Shown here piece by piece: positions 1 to 13,473 of a stretch of DNA of 64,000 nucleotides. Source of the stretch: Gonatopus flavifemur (lineage: Eukaryota; Arthropoda; Insecta; Hymenoptera; Dryinidae); NCBI GenBank assembly GCA_018340375.1, contig JAFFJZ010000001.1:65340001-65404000 (forward strand), given 5' to 3'. Both the position numbers and the translations under genes were made by a program. Below the pieces are notes generated by a model, which was not told the DNA's origin, searched no databases, and saw only the letters and a list, made by a program, of their open reading frames with translations. Positions within the stretch are counted from its first letter, which is position 1, and each line of letters starts with the position of its first letter.

Positions 1-352
1 TTTTCTCGTTATACTAATTTAAACAACCGAAGACACTAAAAAAAGACGATGGGAGTGATTTAAAACGACCGGATGATCTGAAAAAAAACAAAAAACATGG
101 CAAATTATTCCTTGTTGAAGTGGCTATCGCATGAACTAGGATCTTTTGGATTGGTCAAGAATTGTCCGATTTGCATCCGATTTTCCAATTTCAAAAACCA
201 ATTTTTTTCGAAAGAGAACCGCCATTTTGTTATTTTGTTATATAATTTGCCATTTTTGTGTTTTTTTCAGATCATCCGGTCGCCCCAAATCACTCCCACC
301 GTCATTTCTTGGTGTTTTTTTGTGTGTAAATTAGTTTAACGGAAAAAGAATT
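1..352. mobile_element. Palindromic MITE, copy 1
   Basis: Near-inverted ends: CGTTATACTAATTTAAACAA at the left, and AAATTAGTTTAACGG at the right. Inner arms GACCGGATGATCTGAAAAAA and inverse lie at about 68 and 270. The same element occurs at 40,486-40,836 with the unique centre inverted. The left tip may lie before position 1. Confidence 0.8.
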
Positions 353-439
353 TTTGTTCAATTTGACAAAAAATTTTTTTGTGATATGTAATATTGAATA
401 AACATACCTACAAATTTTCAAAACGATATCTTGATTTTT

Positions 440-625
440 CTCGTGAATGTATGACCAGAAAGACCCCTTAAAAAATATTTCTGAACATTTGAAAAAATAA
501 CTGTCAATTCAGGGAAAAAGAGAATCGCTGCAGAATGTTTGTAGCGAGTACTCAAAATTCGTAGTGAAAATACTAAATTTTGATCGTTTCATTTTGATTT
601 TTCATCGTGGAATTATCAAGTTTTG
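440..625. repeat. Fragment of the 18,787-19,071 MITE family
   Basis: GTCAATTCAGGGAAAAAGAG followed by AATCGCTGCAGAATGTTTGT aligns with an arm of the palindromic element at 18,787-19,071. No matching second arm is present. Confidence 0.55.
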
Positions 626-780
626 GTAAATTCATTAGGAATATGTGTGAACGGTCCTGTTGTTCATTAAATTGTCAATCATTTTTTTCTAAATTTTAAT
701 CACGTTCATCTTCAATTTTAAATTTGTTTCAGCGAACGCTTCGAACTTCAGCAACAACACAGTTAGAGGAACTTGTTTAT

Positions 781-1027
781 ATACTGTAAGAACTGAATGT
801 GGAATTTGATGGCAGGAAAAATCAACCACGTGGGGTAAATTCATTTCCCCTATATTTTGGGGGACATTTTTCTCCATTTAGAGAAAAATTTCCTTGAGAA
901 AAAAAGCATTTCCTTCCAAATGGAGGAAAACTCCTCCAGAATATAGGGGAGGTGAATCTCCCCCACGTGGGGGATTTTTGCTGCCACTAAATTTGGGGGA
1001 AACTTCACTTTCACCTTTTACAGTGTA
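781..1027. mobile_element. Foldback MITE, ACTGTAA ends
   Basis: It runs from TACTGTAAGAACTG to TTTTACAGTGTA. Internal arms are inverted and contain CCACGTGGGG-type blocks at about 830 and 960. It abuts the next element, sharing the terminal TA at 1026-1027. Related elements are at 7,080-7,313 and 7,600-7,687. Confidence 0.65.
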
Positions 1028-1222
1028 CACGGAGATACGAGAATGGTAATATTTATCATGCTAATAGAATTCTTCACTATTTTTTGGTAATAATCACCAG
1101 AAAATTACCATCTTTTTTACTATTTGCATTGTTATTTATCGAACTAATATTGAGCGATTATCTTCTGTGATCCGCGATGTATTAAAGATTGTAATTTTCA
1201 CGCTTTGTTTTCTCTCAGTGTG
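1026..1222. mobile_element. CACGGAGA MITE
   Basis: Begins TACACGGAGATACGAGAATG and ends TTCTCTCAGTGTG. The left part (ATGGTAATATTTATCATGCT) matches the inverse of the right end of the element at 36,702-36,918. Confidence 0.6.
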
Positions 1223-1243
1223 ACTATATAAAAACTTGGAAAA

Positions 1244-1584
1244 CACTGTTAGAAAAATCTGTCTGAAACTTCATAAGAATATTATGAAGTTTTTTACATA
1301 ATCATTTTATTAAATTTCATAATAAAATATTGAATTCAATAATATAATTCTTAATGTTAAGAATTTTTTTCTCAATGTTGATAATTTTTTTCTTAATTGT
1401 AATAATATATTTGTGAAATTTAATAAACAATCGTTACATTTCAGGAAGAAATTTTTAAATTTCATCATCAATATTTAAGATCATCAATATATAATTAAAT
1501 TGAAGAACTATTATTGAATTCAATATGAAAATATGGTATTTCATAAAGAATTTCGTATTAAATTTAAGAATTTTTCTAACAGTG
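1244..1584. mobile_element. CACTGTTAG MITE, copy 1
   Basis: Ends are CACTGTTAGAAAAATC and the inverse GAATTTTTCTAACAGTG. The interior is very AT-rich with paired inverse blocks around ATTAAATTTCATAATAAA and CTTAATGTTAAGAA. A degenerate copy lies at 12,513-12,785. Confidence 0.7.
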
Positions 1585-1844
1585 AAATTATAATTAAATA
1601 GTTGTTCCCTCACATAGTTGCTATGACTATTGATTTCTCTGAGTGTAAACAGAAAAGAAAACTTGAACGGAATCAATCCGTCTCTTACCTACTTAAATCT
1701 AAAAAAATCTCTGATCCGCTGTTGCAGACAAATGTCAACAGTCAAATTTAAAAAATGTAAAAAACGTATTAAGGGGGTAAATACATGTAAACGCACCGTT
1801 TTTGAAGAATTTATTACGAAAAATTGGCTGAGGATCCATTAATG

Positions 1845-2375
1845 AAATAACGCACATCCTGAAACCTACGTTTCAAACCATCTTTTTAATTTTGTTGAGA
1901 CAAAAATATTCCAAAATGGCGGAGCTACAGGTGCTAGAAATTGGTCCCTCGTTTTTGTGCCGTGCAGCCCACAGGCCTCAATTTTTTTATCAAATCTAAA
2001 AACCAAAATTCTATTGTTAGAATATGTGAAAGCGCACAACTTGATGGGGTCAAAAAAAATGAAAACGGAAAATTTTAAATTCAGAAGCGTTTTGAAAAAA
2101 ACACACTTTTCTTTTTAATTCAAAAATTGAAAAGAACAATGTAAATGAATTTCATTTTTTCTCTTTCTCTCTGTCAAGTTGTGCGTTTTGATATACTTTG
2201 ACGATAGAATTTTGGTTTTTTGATTTTAGATAAAAATTGATACCTGGGGCTGCACGGCGCAAAAACGAGGTGCCAACTCGTAGCTCCACCATTTTGAAAT
2301 ATTTTTATCTGATAAAAAAATTGTGAAGATAGTTTTGAACGTATATTTCAAGGTGTGCTGAATTTCATTATTTTG
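1845..2375. mobile_element. ~530-bp foldback element
   Basis: Left-arm blocks (ACGTTTCAAACCATCTTTTT; GTTTTTGTGCCGTGCAGCCC; AAAACCAAAATTCTATTGTT) recur inverted in order in the right arm at 2,205-2,360. Left-arm AACGCACATCCTGAAA pairs with right-arm TTTCAAGGTGTGCTG. Arms are about 220 bp. Family unknown. Confidence 0.7.
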
Positions 2376-5300
2376 TCTTTAATCAATGAATTGTAATAAA
2401 TTCTCAAAAAAGGTACATTTGCTTGGATTTCTCCCCTTAAGATATTCAAAAATCAATTTCTAGTTGATATAAAACTATCTTCCAGGTGAATACTGGCATG
2501 TTTCTACTAATTTCATAATAAGAAGAGCTTGAACATTCTGAACAATCACAAGTTTTTTTGAAAATTTTTACATCTTTGTTTCATTTTTTTTCAAATAATA
2601 ATCGACTTGACAATTTTTCTGAATTTTCAAAAGATACCAAAAGACATCTAACTTTGTTCTAACAATTCAACTGATACAAAAAAGTCGTTCTCGACAAAAA
2701 ATACAATAAACCAAATTCTTGCGTGGGATGGCAAAAAAGAAAAGAGAGGAAGGATAGTTGATTAGCCGGTGAAAGAAATGAAAAATTAATGTTTCAACAA
2801 CATTTAATATACAATTGATTTAAGCGAAGAACGTTGAAGGAAAACATTGATGTTTTTGAAGTTACTCACATTTTTTTTCCTCACGAACTAAATGGACGAA
2901 ATCGTAAGTCCTTTTTGGAATTCATTCATCGTACGCCCTCCATGGATAATGTCATATTCGCGGCCCACATTTTCCAAGTAGCTCGTGTATGATAAATCAT
3001 ATAGCTGTTTCTCATAGATCCGTTTCTGTAAAATTCCGTTCCTTTTTTTTTCTCATTTTTTTTCAGTAGTATAATAAAAACTGTCAGAGTCATAAATGTA
3101 CTGTTATTGATTGTTATATTTGAAATCTCGCACAGAAAAAAACTCAAGTTTTGAATGAACAGCGATGTGTAAAAACACTCTACAGATTCGTGATGTCATT
3201 TTTATTAATGAATATTCAATTTATGAACATCCAATCTAAATTTGGACGAAGAAATTTGGAAAACGATTGATTTATCATCATATTGTGTGTTGTAGTTGGA
3301 ACATTCATTCATGAATTCCGGTTGAAATGAGTTCAAGAGAATTCATTGTATTTTCCATTATTCTCGTGCGAACTTGAAAGTAATTATCAACTCACTCGTT
3401 AATCATTATTAATTATTATTTCTTTTTTCACAATCAAGAAGATCGCAATTATTGAATGAGAATTATATTTTTCCTTCTCTTCTTTATGATGCATACATGT
3501 ATATATATTTGTACAGATGGTATCAGAAAACATCCCGAACCTTTGAAAGGGTGATTTTCGAAACAGAACTACTCACCCTTCTCTTGATAACAAATCTGAG
3601 TGCGTGATCGGGGGTTGTGTTTATGAAACGAATCAGTTGGATGTATATATATATATATATACATATCTCATCCCTGTTGAAAATGTGTATGAACTCTGGC
3701 CCAGTATTGGGCCGGGGTGGGCCCTGTGGTACATAGATGCTCTAAGGCGGGCCCAAGATGGCCACAAAACAGCTTTTCATCGGTTATCATTGTTGGAAGG
3801 GTGTTTTTGTTCCGTTTCGTGGTGGATTTTGTGCAACTTTTTTGTCTGAATCTTCCCTATATTTTCAACAGGAATTCATATACGAAGGGACTTTCATACT
3901 GATATATCCATACACCCTATTGCCGTGCGGTGAAAATCAGTACTCATTCTTATTCCTATATTGCTATGGCAATGTGATGATCGCTCTCGTCGTTGGGATG
4001 ATTTACGACACGATACAAGTTTCAAGGGTGATTGAACTCACAAAGTGACTGGCTGACTGACGTACTTTTATTTTTATCATGATACACGAGATATACCATG
4101 TATATCCTTGTGTACGTAGCACGAAGATTGTAGTAGAGATATACGCGATCTCAAAAAAGTCATCTTCATTTGTAATGAGAAATACGTTCATGATTCTATT
4201 GATCAGATCTGGTATTTACATAATGTTAACACGCGTACTCGTATATATATATATATATTCACAAAATAAACGTCACTGGTCATTATTGGATAGAAATTTG
4301 AACCCCACTTCTTTTTTCATTAATGAATAAAATTCCATTGATAACGATGTTGACGTTCTTGCTATCCAGTTTTTTGTTTATGATGTTATCAAGATTGAAA
4401 TATATATACAGTCGATTGTATTATCGATTGTGAGAGTAAACATACTTGGGATTTTTTGCGGGGAAAGTTGTTTTCGGCTACCTCGACTCGTCACAACTTC
4501 ACGTGGTTCTTTTCGATTATATTACTTCATCGTGTGAAGAAATTCGTCTTCCGATGGTATTGAGAGGATATCTATTTCATTTGATTCAACATTTTAATGT
4601 ATTTTAATATTTTAATTACCATGTCGTTTGAGTGGAGAAACGTGTTTTGAAATGAACAGCAATTGATCACCAAATCAATATAACCGGACGTATTCCTTGG
4701 GCGGAGAAAAATTTGTTTTCGGATTAATTTCTAATTATTTCGTGATATGCTCAAATTGTATATCGAGAAGCGAATTCCTTCGAAGCAGGGAAGTGCGTCT
4801 AGTCTTCTAATGGTATCAAAAACATGTGTATTGAATTTAATAAGATAAACGATTGATTTAATGAGCATTCATTTGATAAAACGATTGGAATCATCGTGTG
4901 TGGGAGCGAATCTTGAGCCTCAAGAGTCACAGTTTTCATCGCTATAAAACAAATGAGGACAAAATATATTGAATCAGGGTGAAAAGTTTCCTATCCATGA
5001 AGAAACCTTGTTGTTTCAATTTTTTGGTGGAATATTGTAGAAAGACTCTTTACAATGTGTTTTTTGCTACAAGGAGCACAACTAGGTATAAAATTCAAAA
5101 TTGTATATAATTTGTATAAAAACTACATCGAAATATATATAAATTATGTATGATTTTGAAAATTCTCCTATTCGGGAATTGATTGCGCAGTGCCGCAACA
5201 GAGCGCTTCAGGCCTTTGAATCGCAATTTTCACAATACACAACATAGAATTGTTGATAAGATGATAAAATTATTGAATTTACGTTTAAAAACTGCAATTT

Positions 5301-5385
5301 TTTTCACTCGTGTTACTTTTGTTGCAATATATGCTGTGATAAAGACAATGAACTTGTGGAATTCATAATTTGAACTCACGAGGCG
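2376..5385. other. Intergenic, no gene seen
   Basis: AT-rich. TA microsatellites lie at 3,643-3,664 and 4,242-4,258. A 60-bp GC-rich block at 3,688-3,745 recurs at 14,371-14,428. Nothing else is supportable. Confidence 0.6.
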
Positions 5386-5651
5386 TACACTGAGAAAAAT
5401 TTGTAGCAGAGATTCCCATAATAATAGCAGTTTTGAGACACACGAGCGTTTATAGACATTTCTCCTGTAATTTGTGATGATTTTGTAAAAACTGATAGTA
5501 ATATGTGTCAGATGCAAAGTTATTTTCACCAAAAGAAGATATGCATTGCCATAAGTTGGAGGAGAAATGCACATAAATGCTCGTGTGACCCAAAACTGAC
5601 ATTATTATGATAAATCGTGCTACACGTTCCCAATACGTTTTCCTCAGTGTA
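5386..5651. mobile_element. CACTGAGA MITE
   Basis: It runs from TACACTGAGAAAAATTTGTA to TTTTCCTCAGTGTA. The arms pair: CACGAGCGTTTATAGACATT near 5,441 with its inverse near 5,570. TA flanks both ends. Confidence 0.75.
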
Positions 5652-7079
5652 CACAGTAGAAAATTGTAATTTTCTCATTTTTGTGTGCACCATAAGAATT
5701 ATGGGAAATTTTGCGGGGATTGCGGGGAGATTGCACTCTAAAAAAAGGCTGCTCGCTGCAATCGGATTCTTCTTACCACAAGTGGAAATTCCATTCAATA
5801 TTTCATCAAATGGATTTTGGATTCGCCGAAAAAGAATCTCTACTTATGGCAAATCCGCTTGTGAGAAGATGTTAGATTGCATGAAGAAGATGACATTTTG
5901 GTTCTTTGTGAGAATATCGAAGCTTTGCGATCATTTTGAGGGAATCTAAAATTTTTTTATCTCCAAAATGTCTTGAATCAAAACGTTCCTGACACCTCTA
6001 AAAACAAAATGGGTCCGACCTGTGTCTGTTTGTCAACAAATAACTGAATTGAAATTCATTATCATGATTCGATTGCTTTCATCACATTTAGGGTTGATTT
6101 CCGTGTAGGTTACAGCTCACTTGGTTGGGAGGAATTTGTGTTCAAATGAATAAACGAAAATTCATTTGACATTATCATTATTCAACATTGAAGATGACGA
6201 GTTGAGGAACATCAGATATTATTGATAATCATCTTTCAATTCGATTTTTTATCTCAATATTTATGAAAATTCTTAATTGAGAGAATAGCTTGTTTGGAGT
6301 GGTAACTTCAACAAATATATTTATCACATCTCCCCACATACCACAAAAGTTCAAAAAGAGTTCTTGACTTTCTCTGTGTGCTGTATGGGAATCTGCTTTA
6401 TAGGTTACATGTTTTAAAATCATATATTACAATTCTAATTTTCATCAAACTCGAATAATATTATGATTGGTCAGCTTGTGAGAAATATATGTTGCAAAAA
6501 AACATGAAAAACTGATACATTGTTATGTTGAATGAAATTGTGTAATTTTTCAGAATAGAAATGAAAAAGTATCAAATCACCTTCTTGCGATGTATTACTG
6601 TACCGTTATCATTACATGATAATTATAACCTTACGCATTTGTTGTGGAAAGTGCGGTTACTTTTTCCCTTGCAATGTTCACAATACTATGAAGTTGAGAG
6701 AATATATAAATTACATACAATTTGAAATCCACTAAGGAAAAGAGGATTGTAAGTTATGTCAAGTGGATAATATTCTTCAGTTCAAATTGAGTATTCTTGG
6801 ACTCGGTATGTGATAATTTTGTCGGAAACTGATTCTTCTTGATACAAGAAGGATAGTATTTCGCGCAAGGAGAATGAACCGAAGAAGCTGAACTTCTTGC
6901 AGGAAACATATTATTTTTTAAAGTTTGTTTTTTCATCAAAAATAAGGGTTTTCCTTCACTTTCAGGAACTATTCTGTTTTTTAGATGTTTGATCCACTCA
7001 ACCCGAGAAAAATTCATCTAGATCTGATGGATCAGATCTACCTAGACCTAGAAAATGGTGAAAAATCCGAGTTGACTTG
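5652..7079. other. Intergenic, no gene seen
   Basis: An open frame at 5,617-5,949 has no recognisable motif, and its 5' part overlaps the preceding MITE end. The rest is AT-rich unique sequence. Confidence 0.5.
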
Positions 7080-7313
7080 CACTGTGAAAAATGATTGTGG
7101 AATTGTCCCCCAAAAACTGGTGGCAGCAAAAGTTCCTCCACAGATGAAGAATCTTTCAACATAATTTGGTGGACTTCTCCTTCACTTGTGGAGGATTCAA
7201 CACTCAAAAAACGAAATAATCCCTCCACTTTTGATGGAGAAATAATTTCCCCACGATGAGGGGACGAAATCCACCAACAGTGCGAAGAAAAACTCCCCAC
7301 ATTTTTTACAGTG
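7080..7313. mobile_element. CACTGTGAA MITE
   Basis: It runs from CACTGTGAAAAATGATTGTG to TTTTTACAGTG. Internal arms carry paired TCCTCCAC/GTGGAGGA and CCCCAC-type blocks. Short open frames on the minus strand across it are by-products of the palindrome. Confidence 0.7.
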
Positions 7314-7599
7314 TGGATCAATTTGAATCCAAGAAGAACAAATCAATATTCTCCAAAAATACTTAGAATTCTTAGAAACGATCTGAAAGTGGAATGCAAT
7401 CAATTGACATGAAATTTTTGTTGATTTAGATCTAAATTCCATTCTAATTGGATCTACGTACATCTAAATCATTCATTCCCTGGAATTAGAAATTCTCTGC
7501 GGATTTACGCACTTCGTAACGCTTGACTAGTCAAAAACCCGTGAATTCCTAGAGTATTCCTACTAAGGTTGCATAAGCGAAGGACGAAAATTCCTCTGA

Positions 7600-7687
7600 A
7601 ATATAGTCACGAGTTTCCAATCCAAGAAAAACCTTTGCTGCCATCATTTTTCGAGAAAACATCCCACTATTTTATTTTGACAGTGTA
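7600..7687. repeat. Solo right end of the CACTGTGAA MITE family
   Basis: CTTTGCTGCCATCATTTTTC and the terminal TTTTGACAGTGTA resemble the ends of the 781 and 7,080 elements. No left end is found. Confidence 0.45.
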
Positions 7688-8045
7688 GTGAATATACTAA
7701 AACTTCCCAACTACGCGCAAGCAGCAATCACGATCACGTATGAGAAACTTTGCTAGCGATTCTGTAGCTCCATACGCACGTGAGTCGTTTAAATTTGCGA
7801 TCGATTGGATTTAAAATCATCGAACGATAGATTTCTTCGTTGCCAGTTTCGTTGTTTGTCATCCTAGTATGTTATTTAAATTACCCCGTTGCAGATTATT
7901 CATGTAATGACTCTGTGAAAATTCACGAACCATTCCTACGCAAGCATGATAAGCCAATGATCAGTCGTACGTTGACTAATATTGACGTGTCTCTATACTG
8001 TACAACATAATTGGGAGGTTTTTTTTCCAAAATGATAACAGCATT

Positions 8046-8153
8046 CCTACGAATAATGATCAATGGTGTTTCAATGGATCGCTGATGGCCCTGTCATGCC
8101 GGTGAAGGACCGTTATTGGCTCTTTGAAACGCCACACAGTGGGAAATTTCTAT
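8046..8153. mobile_element. 108-bp GC-richer MITE, degenerate copy
   Basis: GTTTCAATGGATCGCTGATGG and CTTTGAAACGCC align with the intact copy at 26,552-26,659, in inverse orientation. Termini have decayed. Confidence 0.6.
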
Positions 8154-8220
8154 GCATTTATGGATAAAAATCGGTTTACAAGTCAATTTTCATTCTATGC
8201 CAATCAATTTCGTTCTCAAG

Positions 8221-8476
8221 TACACTGAGAGAAAGGTTCTATTCAAATATTCGACAGCTAAAACATTTATTCACTGTAAATAAAAATTTAGTTGCGCCAG
8301 CTAAATTTTATTTGTCACAACTGAATTTTTTATTCCAATTGAATAAACCATTTTATTCATATTTCAGACAGCTAGACTTTTATTTACCCCAACTAGAGTC
8401 TAGCTAGCGTAAATAAAAATCTAGCTGCGGTAACTAACAATCAGTTGTCCCAACTAGGTACCTTTCTCTCAGTGTA
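8221..8476. mobile_element. CACTGAGAGAAAG MITE with internal short repeats
   Basis: Ends are TACACTGAGAGAAAGGTTC and the inverse ACCTTTCTCTCAGTGTA, flanked by TA. The interior repeats AGCTA-TTTTATT and CAACT-type motifs many times in both orientations. Confidence 0.8.
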
Positions 8477-9289
8477 TTCGGAAAGAATTCTGCTCCCATG
8501 TATCGCTGCGGGCATTTTTGTTTGTAGCATTCCGATATCCATATGTATAATTCAATAAAAATTCAATAGATTTTCAATAAAAAAATATCGATACTGTCAA
8601 ACATTACTTGTTACCAATGGCAATTTTTGGCTTTTCAATATTATTGGGAACTATATGAGTTTTCCACGGTTTTCTTCAGCCTTTTCTGTTGTGAACAATC
8701 AATCTTTCATACAAATCCGTCCTTTCATCCAGATTTTGGAGAAGTTATTTCTAAATACAAAAATTCTTGACTTTTGGATGAATTATGTAATTTCAGTGAG
8801 ATTTTCATAATACTTTTGTGCTTCTCCATCGCTAATTTAGTATTATTATGTAAGGAAATATACTTCGTAACGTAGAACAGAGGGAAAACGTTGCTTTTCA
8901 GAACAATAGTGATCCATTGATTCACCAAGTCCTCTTCCTCAATTTTGATTGAGATTTCTCTCAGGTTAAGTTGAGGATCACAAAAATACCGGAGTTTTAT
9001 ATTAAAATGGAACTCTTTCTGAGTAATTTAAGAGGAAATTCATCAGCATCGTATGAAAATTGAATTGCAGGCAGATTTTTATCTACGAATGTACTAAAAT
9101 TTCCCAATGTACGCCAATAGTCCCAACGGGAACAATAAGTTAAAATCATGTCAATATTTTTGCCAAAGTGATCATTTTTTTGACAAAATGTTTAGAAACA
9201 CTTGAAATACGAAATGGACCAGGTGGGAGCGCATTTTGCATGATGCCCAAAACTTAGGCCTTATATACCTGATTTTGATTTATTGTTGA

Positions 9290-9378
9290 ATTTTTCACTA
9301 TGATTTGGTGAACTTTTTATCCATTTGTAGAGAATTTAACATCCTAAAGGCAGATTATCCCCCGATTGAGGGGATTAT
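9290..9378. repeat. Fragment of the 7,080-7,313 MITE family
   Basis: ATTTGGTGAACTTTTTATCC and the TAACATCC / CCC-GA-TTGAGG-GGA blocks match the middle of the element at 7,080-7,313. It is cut off by the next repeat. Confidence 0.5.
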
Positions 9379-9625
9379 TGAAACTGATAGGCAAAATCCT
9401 ATCGGAATGAATGATATTTTATCGGTTTCCATGCGGTTATTGTCACAGAACTTGAGGGCTTCCATCAGATTCCACGAGGAATCCGATGTTCTATGGGTTT
9501 CTATTGGTATGATCGGCAAAACCTGATGAATACCGATAGAAATAAAATATCTAATAGGTTCCTATGCGGTTATTGTCACAGCACTTCAAGGGAATCTATA
9601 AAAATCTATCGGACTTTTCAAACAG
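9379..9625 (+). repeat. Dimer of a ~133-bp repeat unit (copy 1)
   Basis: GCGGTTATTGTCACAG recurs 133 bp apart (9,433 and 9,566). The whole unit aligns with the reverse complement of 61,058-61,305. Confidence 0.65.
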
Positions 9626-11347
9626 GGTAGTCTTTTTACATTCAGTTGATTACCAAAGCGAAGACCCTCACAGCACAATTTACGTTCAGATTGTACCATT
9701 CTTGCGTCACAGATACAACCATTTCGATGCATCAATTGAAATGGGAAGAAGGCTTTCGCAATGAATGACAATCGGAATGCAGGATGTGACAAGACGCGCC
9801 ACACCTGTGATGCGATATCGGTATAAAATGCAGCATTTATGTAAGTTTACGATTCGAATTCAAGGAAGACTGTAAGAAAACTACGTATTGTTATTCTTCC
9901 TTTTTCTTTTCATCCATGTGCATATATTTTTTCTCCAAATCAAATATTGACGAATGATAATGTTGCATGGATTTATGATTATTGTATTTTGTACCATCGA
10001 CAACATTGTTTGGTCATATTATTTCTTGAATTGCAGATGATTATTTACTTTATTGAAAAACAAAAAGCGAGATCATGGAATTGAAAATTTGAACAATGTC
10101 CAGTCCGATGTTTCTTCTCTCGACTTAGTCATACGAATGAGGATCTCGTTGAACGTGATGTTTGGATAAATTAAGAACATCATGAATCAACTTTCGACGT
10201 ATGCAGTTTCCCTCTTGTAAACAAATGATAGTTTTCAATGAAAAACATGTTTATGATGGATATAGAATATATATTACACGGACGTAACGGATTATCGTCA
10301 ACAAGGTAGCGTGATAAATGTCCACATAGATTTGTTTGATCGGTACACAATCAGGAATCAATGTTCGTTCAAGGATGTGAGCTTCCATTCTAGGATTGTC
10401 GAATTACGTGATGTTTTGCAGTTTCATTGTGATTTATTACATCTTTGATTAGGTGTCATAATACTTATGTAAAGATATATTTCATGATATATTCAAGTTT
10501 ATATATACAAACAGGTATTACTGTTTTCCTCATTTTTTTTCCTGGTAGGGAATTGTCGATGAGTAAAAAATACACGAGAATAGAAGAAAACAGGAGAAAG
10601 TTCACAAATCGGTACGAATGTTGTAAAACGACCAGTTCGATGGAGAATTTTAATATGTTTGATGGAAAATGTTTGGAATCCAGTAGAAATTCCATTGTTT
10701 TTGCTAAGATTTACTTTTCATAATGTTTCACGTAACTCAGTTCACAAAATAAATATTTTGTATTTTCGTTCCTTTGTTTTGCGTAAGATTTTCAAAGAAT
10801 CATTGAGTATTTTTTCAATGTACCATGACTCGATGATTCTCTATCACCTTTATGTTATGAAAGATTAGTACAGGAAGAATCGTGACACAGATAAAGTCTT
10901 GAATTGTGTTTTTCGGGAATCCTCGTCACAAGGTAACGAGAACCTTGAACCTCATTTTAGGGAACCAAACAATTTTTGGTTTTCAACTTTAAAATTCCTT
11001 GGACCAGAAATGGTTCTGTGAATCCAGCTAGGAAACAATTTTGTTTCCGAGTTCGTTTGTTTGTCTATCAAACCTGACAAACTTTCTAACCTGTTTTATC
11101 TAGAATTATCAAATTGAAATATCCTGTCAACAGTTTGTGAATTATGAACCCTCAATGGAGCGGAAATACTCCACATGAGATAATCAGGACTCCTCGAGTA
11201 CTAATCATGCTTAAAAATACCTTGGAATCATCATAGATCATAGTTGATCTGCGTTGTACTTTTTTGCTCCACGAAGAGATATTCTTCGGCTTCTGGGGCC
11301 TTTTCGTTGTTCTCCACTATATCCCTATATCGAAGAAGGGTTTGATA
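9626..11347. other. Intergenic, no gene seen
   Basis: AT-rich unique sequence. Open frames under 100 codons lack motifs or splice context. Confidence 0.5.
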
Positions 11348-11588
11348 TACACGCACCAAGAGAATGGTGTTGTAAAAATTACCGTGAAATTCTAGTAATC
11401 GAAGGACAAGTAAAAATTCTTTGAAAAATTACTCTGCAGCCTGTAAAAATGAGTGAGTTTTTGAATAGTTGAAAGTGATATTTTCTATAAATCCTACAAA
11501 ATGCATAGTAATATTTTTAAAAGTTCCTACTTGTCCCTCGATCACTGAAATTCCACGATAATTTTTCAAATGAAATTCTTCCAGTGTA
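11348..11588. mobile_element. Foldback MITE with TACAC ends
   Basis: The left arm TTACCGTGAAATTCTAGTAA, followed by CGAAGGACAAGTAAAAATT, pairs with the inverse right arm at 11,530-11,580, up to AATTCTTCCAGTGTA. Confidence 0.65.
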
Positions 11589-12512
11589 GATAGTGTCTAG
11601 GGTTCAAGAATGAAACCTAGAAGAATAAATCAAAATTATTTGATTGTCCATGTAAAAATTGACGAATGCCTCAGTACTGGCTCGACACAGGCTGCCACAA
11701 GATCGAAGGTTGAAAAAAGGTAAAAAAATATCTACGGAAAACTTCCAGTATCGTACAGGAAGCAGTATCGGAAAATGGTGTCGCAAAATTCCAATTTTTC
11801 AAACCAGCATATTTAAACCTTCAAGTAAAATAAAGTGAATTTTCTCGCAAAATATTTTCTTGAATCAATCATCAGCCAGTCGTTGGACCCATAATGCAGT
11901 AATGAAACTACGGCATCATCTATTTATTCCAAAATAATAAATACGTACCACGAGAATATTTTATTCATTGAAGAAGAGAATTTTCTTTCCGCGCAACATG
12001 ATCGCATCTTCTGAGAAAACTTGTTCGTGCATCATAAATGATACCAGGTGTTTGATAATTAACCAACTCATTATAAATATATCATCTCTCGAATGAAACG
12101 AAACTATACAGTGAAGATTGTTCTGTGAAACTTGTGTAGCGCTACATTGTGAGTATCCTGAGAAAAGAATAAAACAACACTTGTGATGATAAAATTCAAA
12201 AATTCACAGAATCATGATGCATAACGTATTCTCAAAATAATAATTTATAGATACATCTTACGGCACGACACATTAATTAGGTTTCAATTGAATTCAGTTA
12301 TCTGAGTTCAGAATGATATTGATAAGATCGATGACGATGAAAAACATTTCTTCCAAGAGGGGATGATGTAGTTTTCAGGATTGTTTTGGAGAATTCAATT
12401 AATATTTTCAATTGAAAGAGTTTGATATGAGATAAGGATGCCCTTGGTATCCAGTACAAACCAGGTAATCCTCCTTCCAATCTCTTTTTGAGTCTATTTT
12501 AAATTCGTTCCT

Positions 12513-12785
12513 ACAATGTTGGAAGAGTTCTTAAATTGAATACGAAATTCTTTATGAAAGATCATATTTTCTTATTAAATTTAATATGAAATTTCACAAT
12601 TTCTTACTGAAATGTAATCATTATTTATTGAATTTCACAAATATGTTATTCAAATTCGAAAGGAAATTCTCAATATTAAGAATAAAATTCTTAGCATTGA
12701 GAATTAAAATTAGAGTATTCAATATTTTTTCACGAATTCTGTTTAATAAATTGTTCATGAAACAGACTTCATAATTTTTTAACAG
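12513..12785. mobile_element. CACTGTTAG MITE, degenerate copy 2
   Basis: Shares with 1,244-1,584 the run of AT-rich blocks, including TTAAATTTAATATGAAATTT and CAATATTAAGAATAAAATTC. It ends in AATTTTTTAACAG. Termini have drifted. Confidence 0.55.
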
Positions 12786-13328
12786 GGAATAAATAATTAA
12801 AACTGCAACGACTTGACAAAACAACCCGACATCTTATTGTTCTCTTTAAAATATCTTCAGAGCGGTGCACAAGTTTTTATTGGAATCCATCTGGTTGCAA
12901 ATAAACTTTTGGACATTAAGGAAGGCTAGTCGTTTCAGCGATAGTTGGCTGAGTTTTTTTTTCGCGACTCTCAAGACTTTCGAAGTAGAGGCACGTCTTA
13001 CACTGGTTCTTTGTCGAGGTTTGGTGATCACTGCAGGTGACTTCTTCAGGGTGGTATGAGGGAAGAGTAGAGCTACACTGAGGGAAGAAAGTCATTGAGC
13101 AAGAAAATGTTTCATCCAATGGTATCTATAAAATATTTCTTTGAACCAATTGAATATTAAGCCAATGAATGAAATGGTTTCTCACCGCATGAAGTGTTTC
13201 GTCAAATAGAAAACCAGTTCATCCATTGACGTGGAAGTTTATCGATCTAAAGAAATATTTTATAAATACCATTGGATGTCATATTTTTTTGTCTTTGTTC
13301 AGTGGAACGTTGCTCAATCGATTTCAGG
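12786..13328. other. Intergenic, no gene seen
   Basis: Short overlapping open frames on both strands at 12,846-13,119 lack recognisable motifs. Confidence 0.45.
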
Positions 13329-13473
13329 TACACGGAGGAAATATTTCATTAAATATTAAATGCAATCGCACAGTAATTTTTCTCCAAGGAACCGATATGT
13401 CACCCTGATCCGGTGGTACATTGCAATAGTTGCAATACATAGTACATTGCAAATGAAATATTTTCTTCGTGTA
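13329..13473. mobile_element. Short CACGGAGGA MITE
   Basis: Begins TACACGGAGGAAATATTTCA and ends with the approximate inverse TGAAATATTTTCTTCGTGTA. Confidence 0.6.

Noticed and set aside
3643..3664. TA microsatellite considered as a promoter or origin feature
   Set aside because: Simple (TA)n runs recur at 4,242 and 36,981 with no gene nearby.
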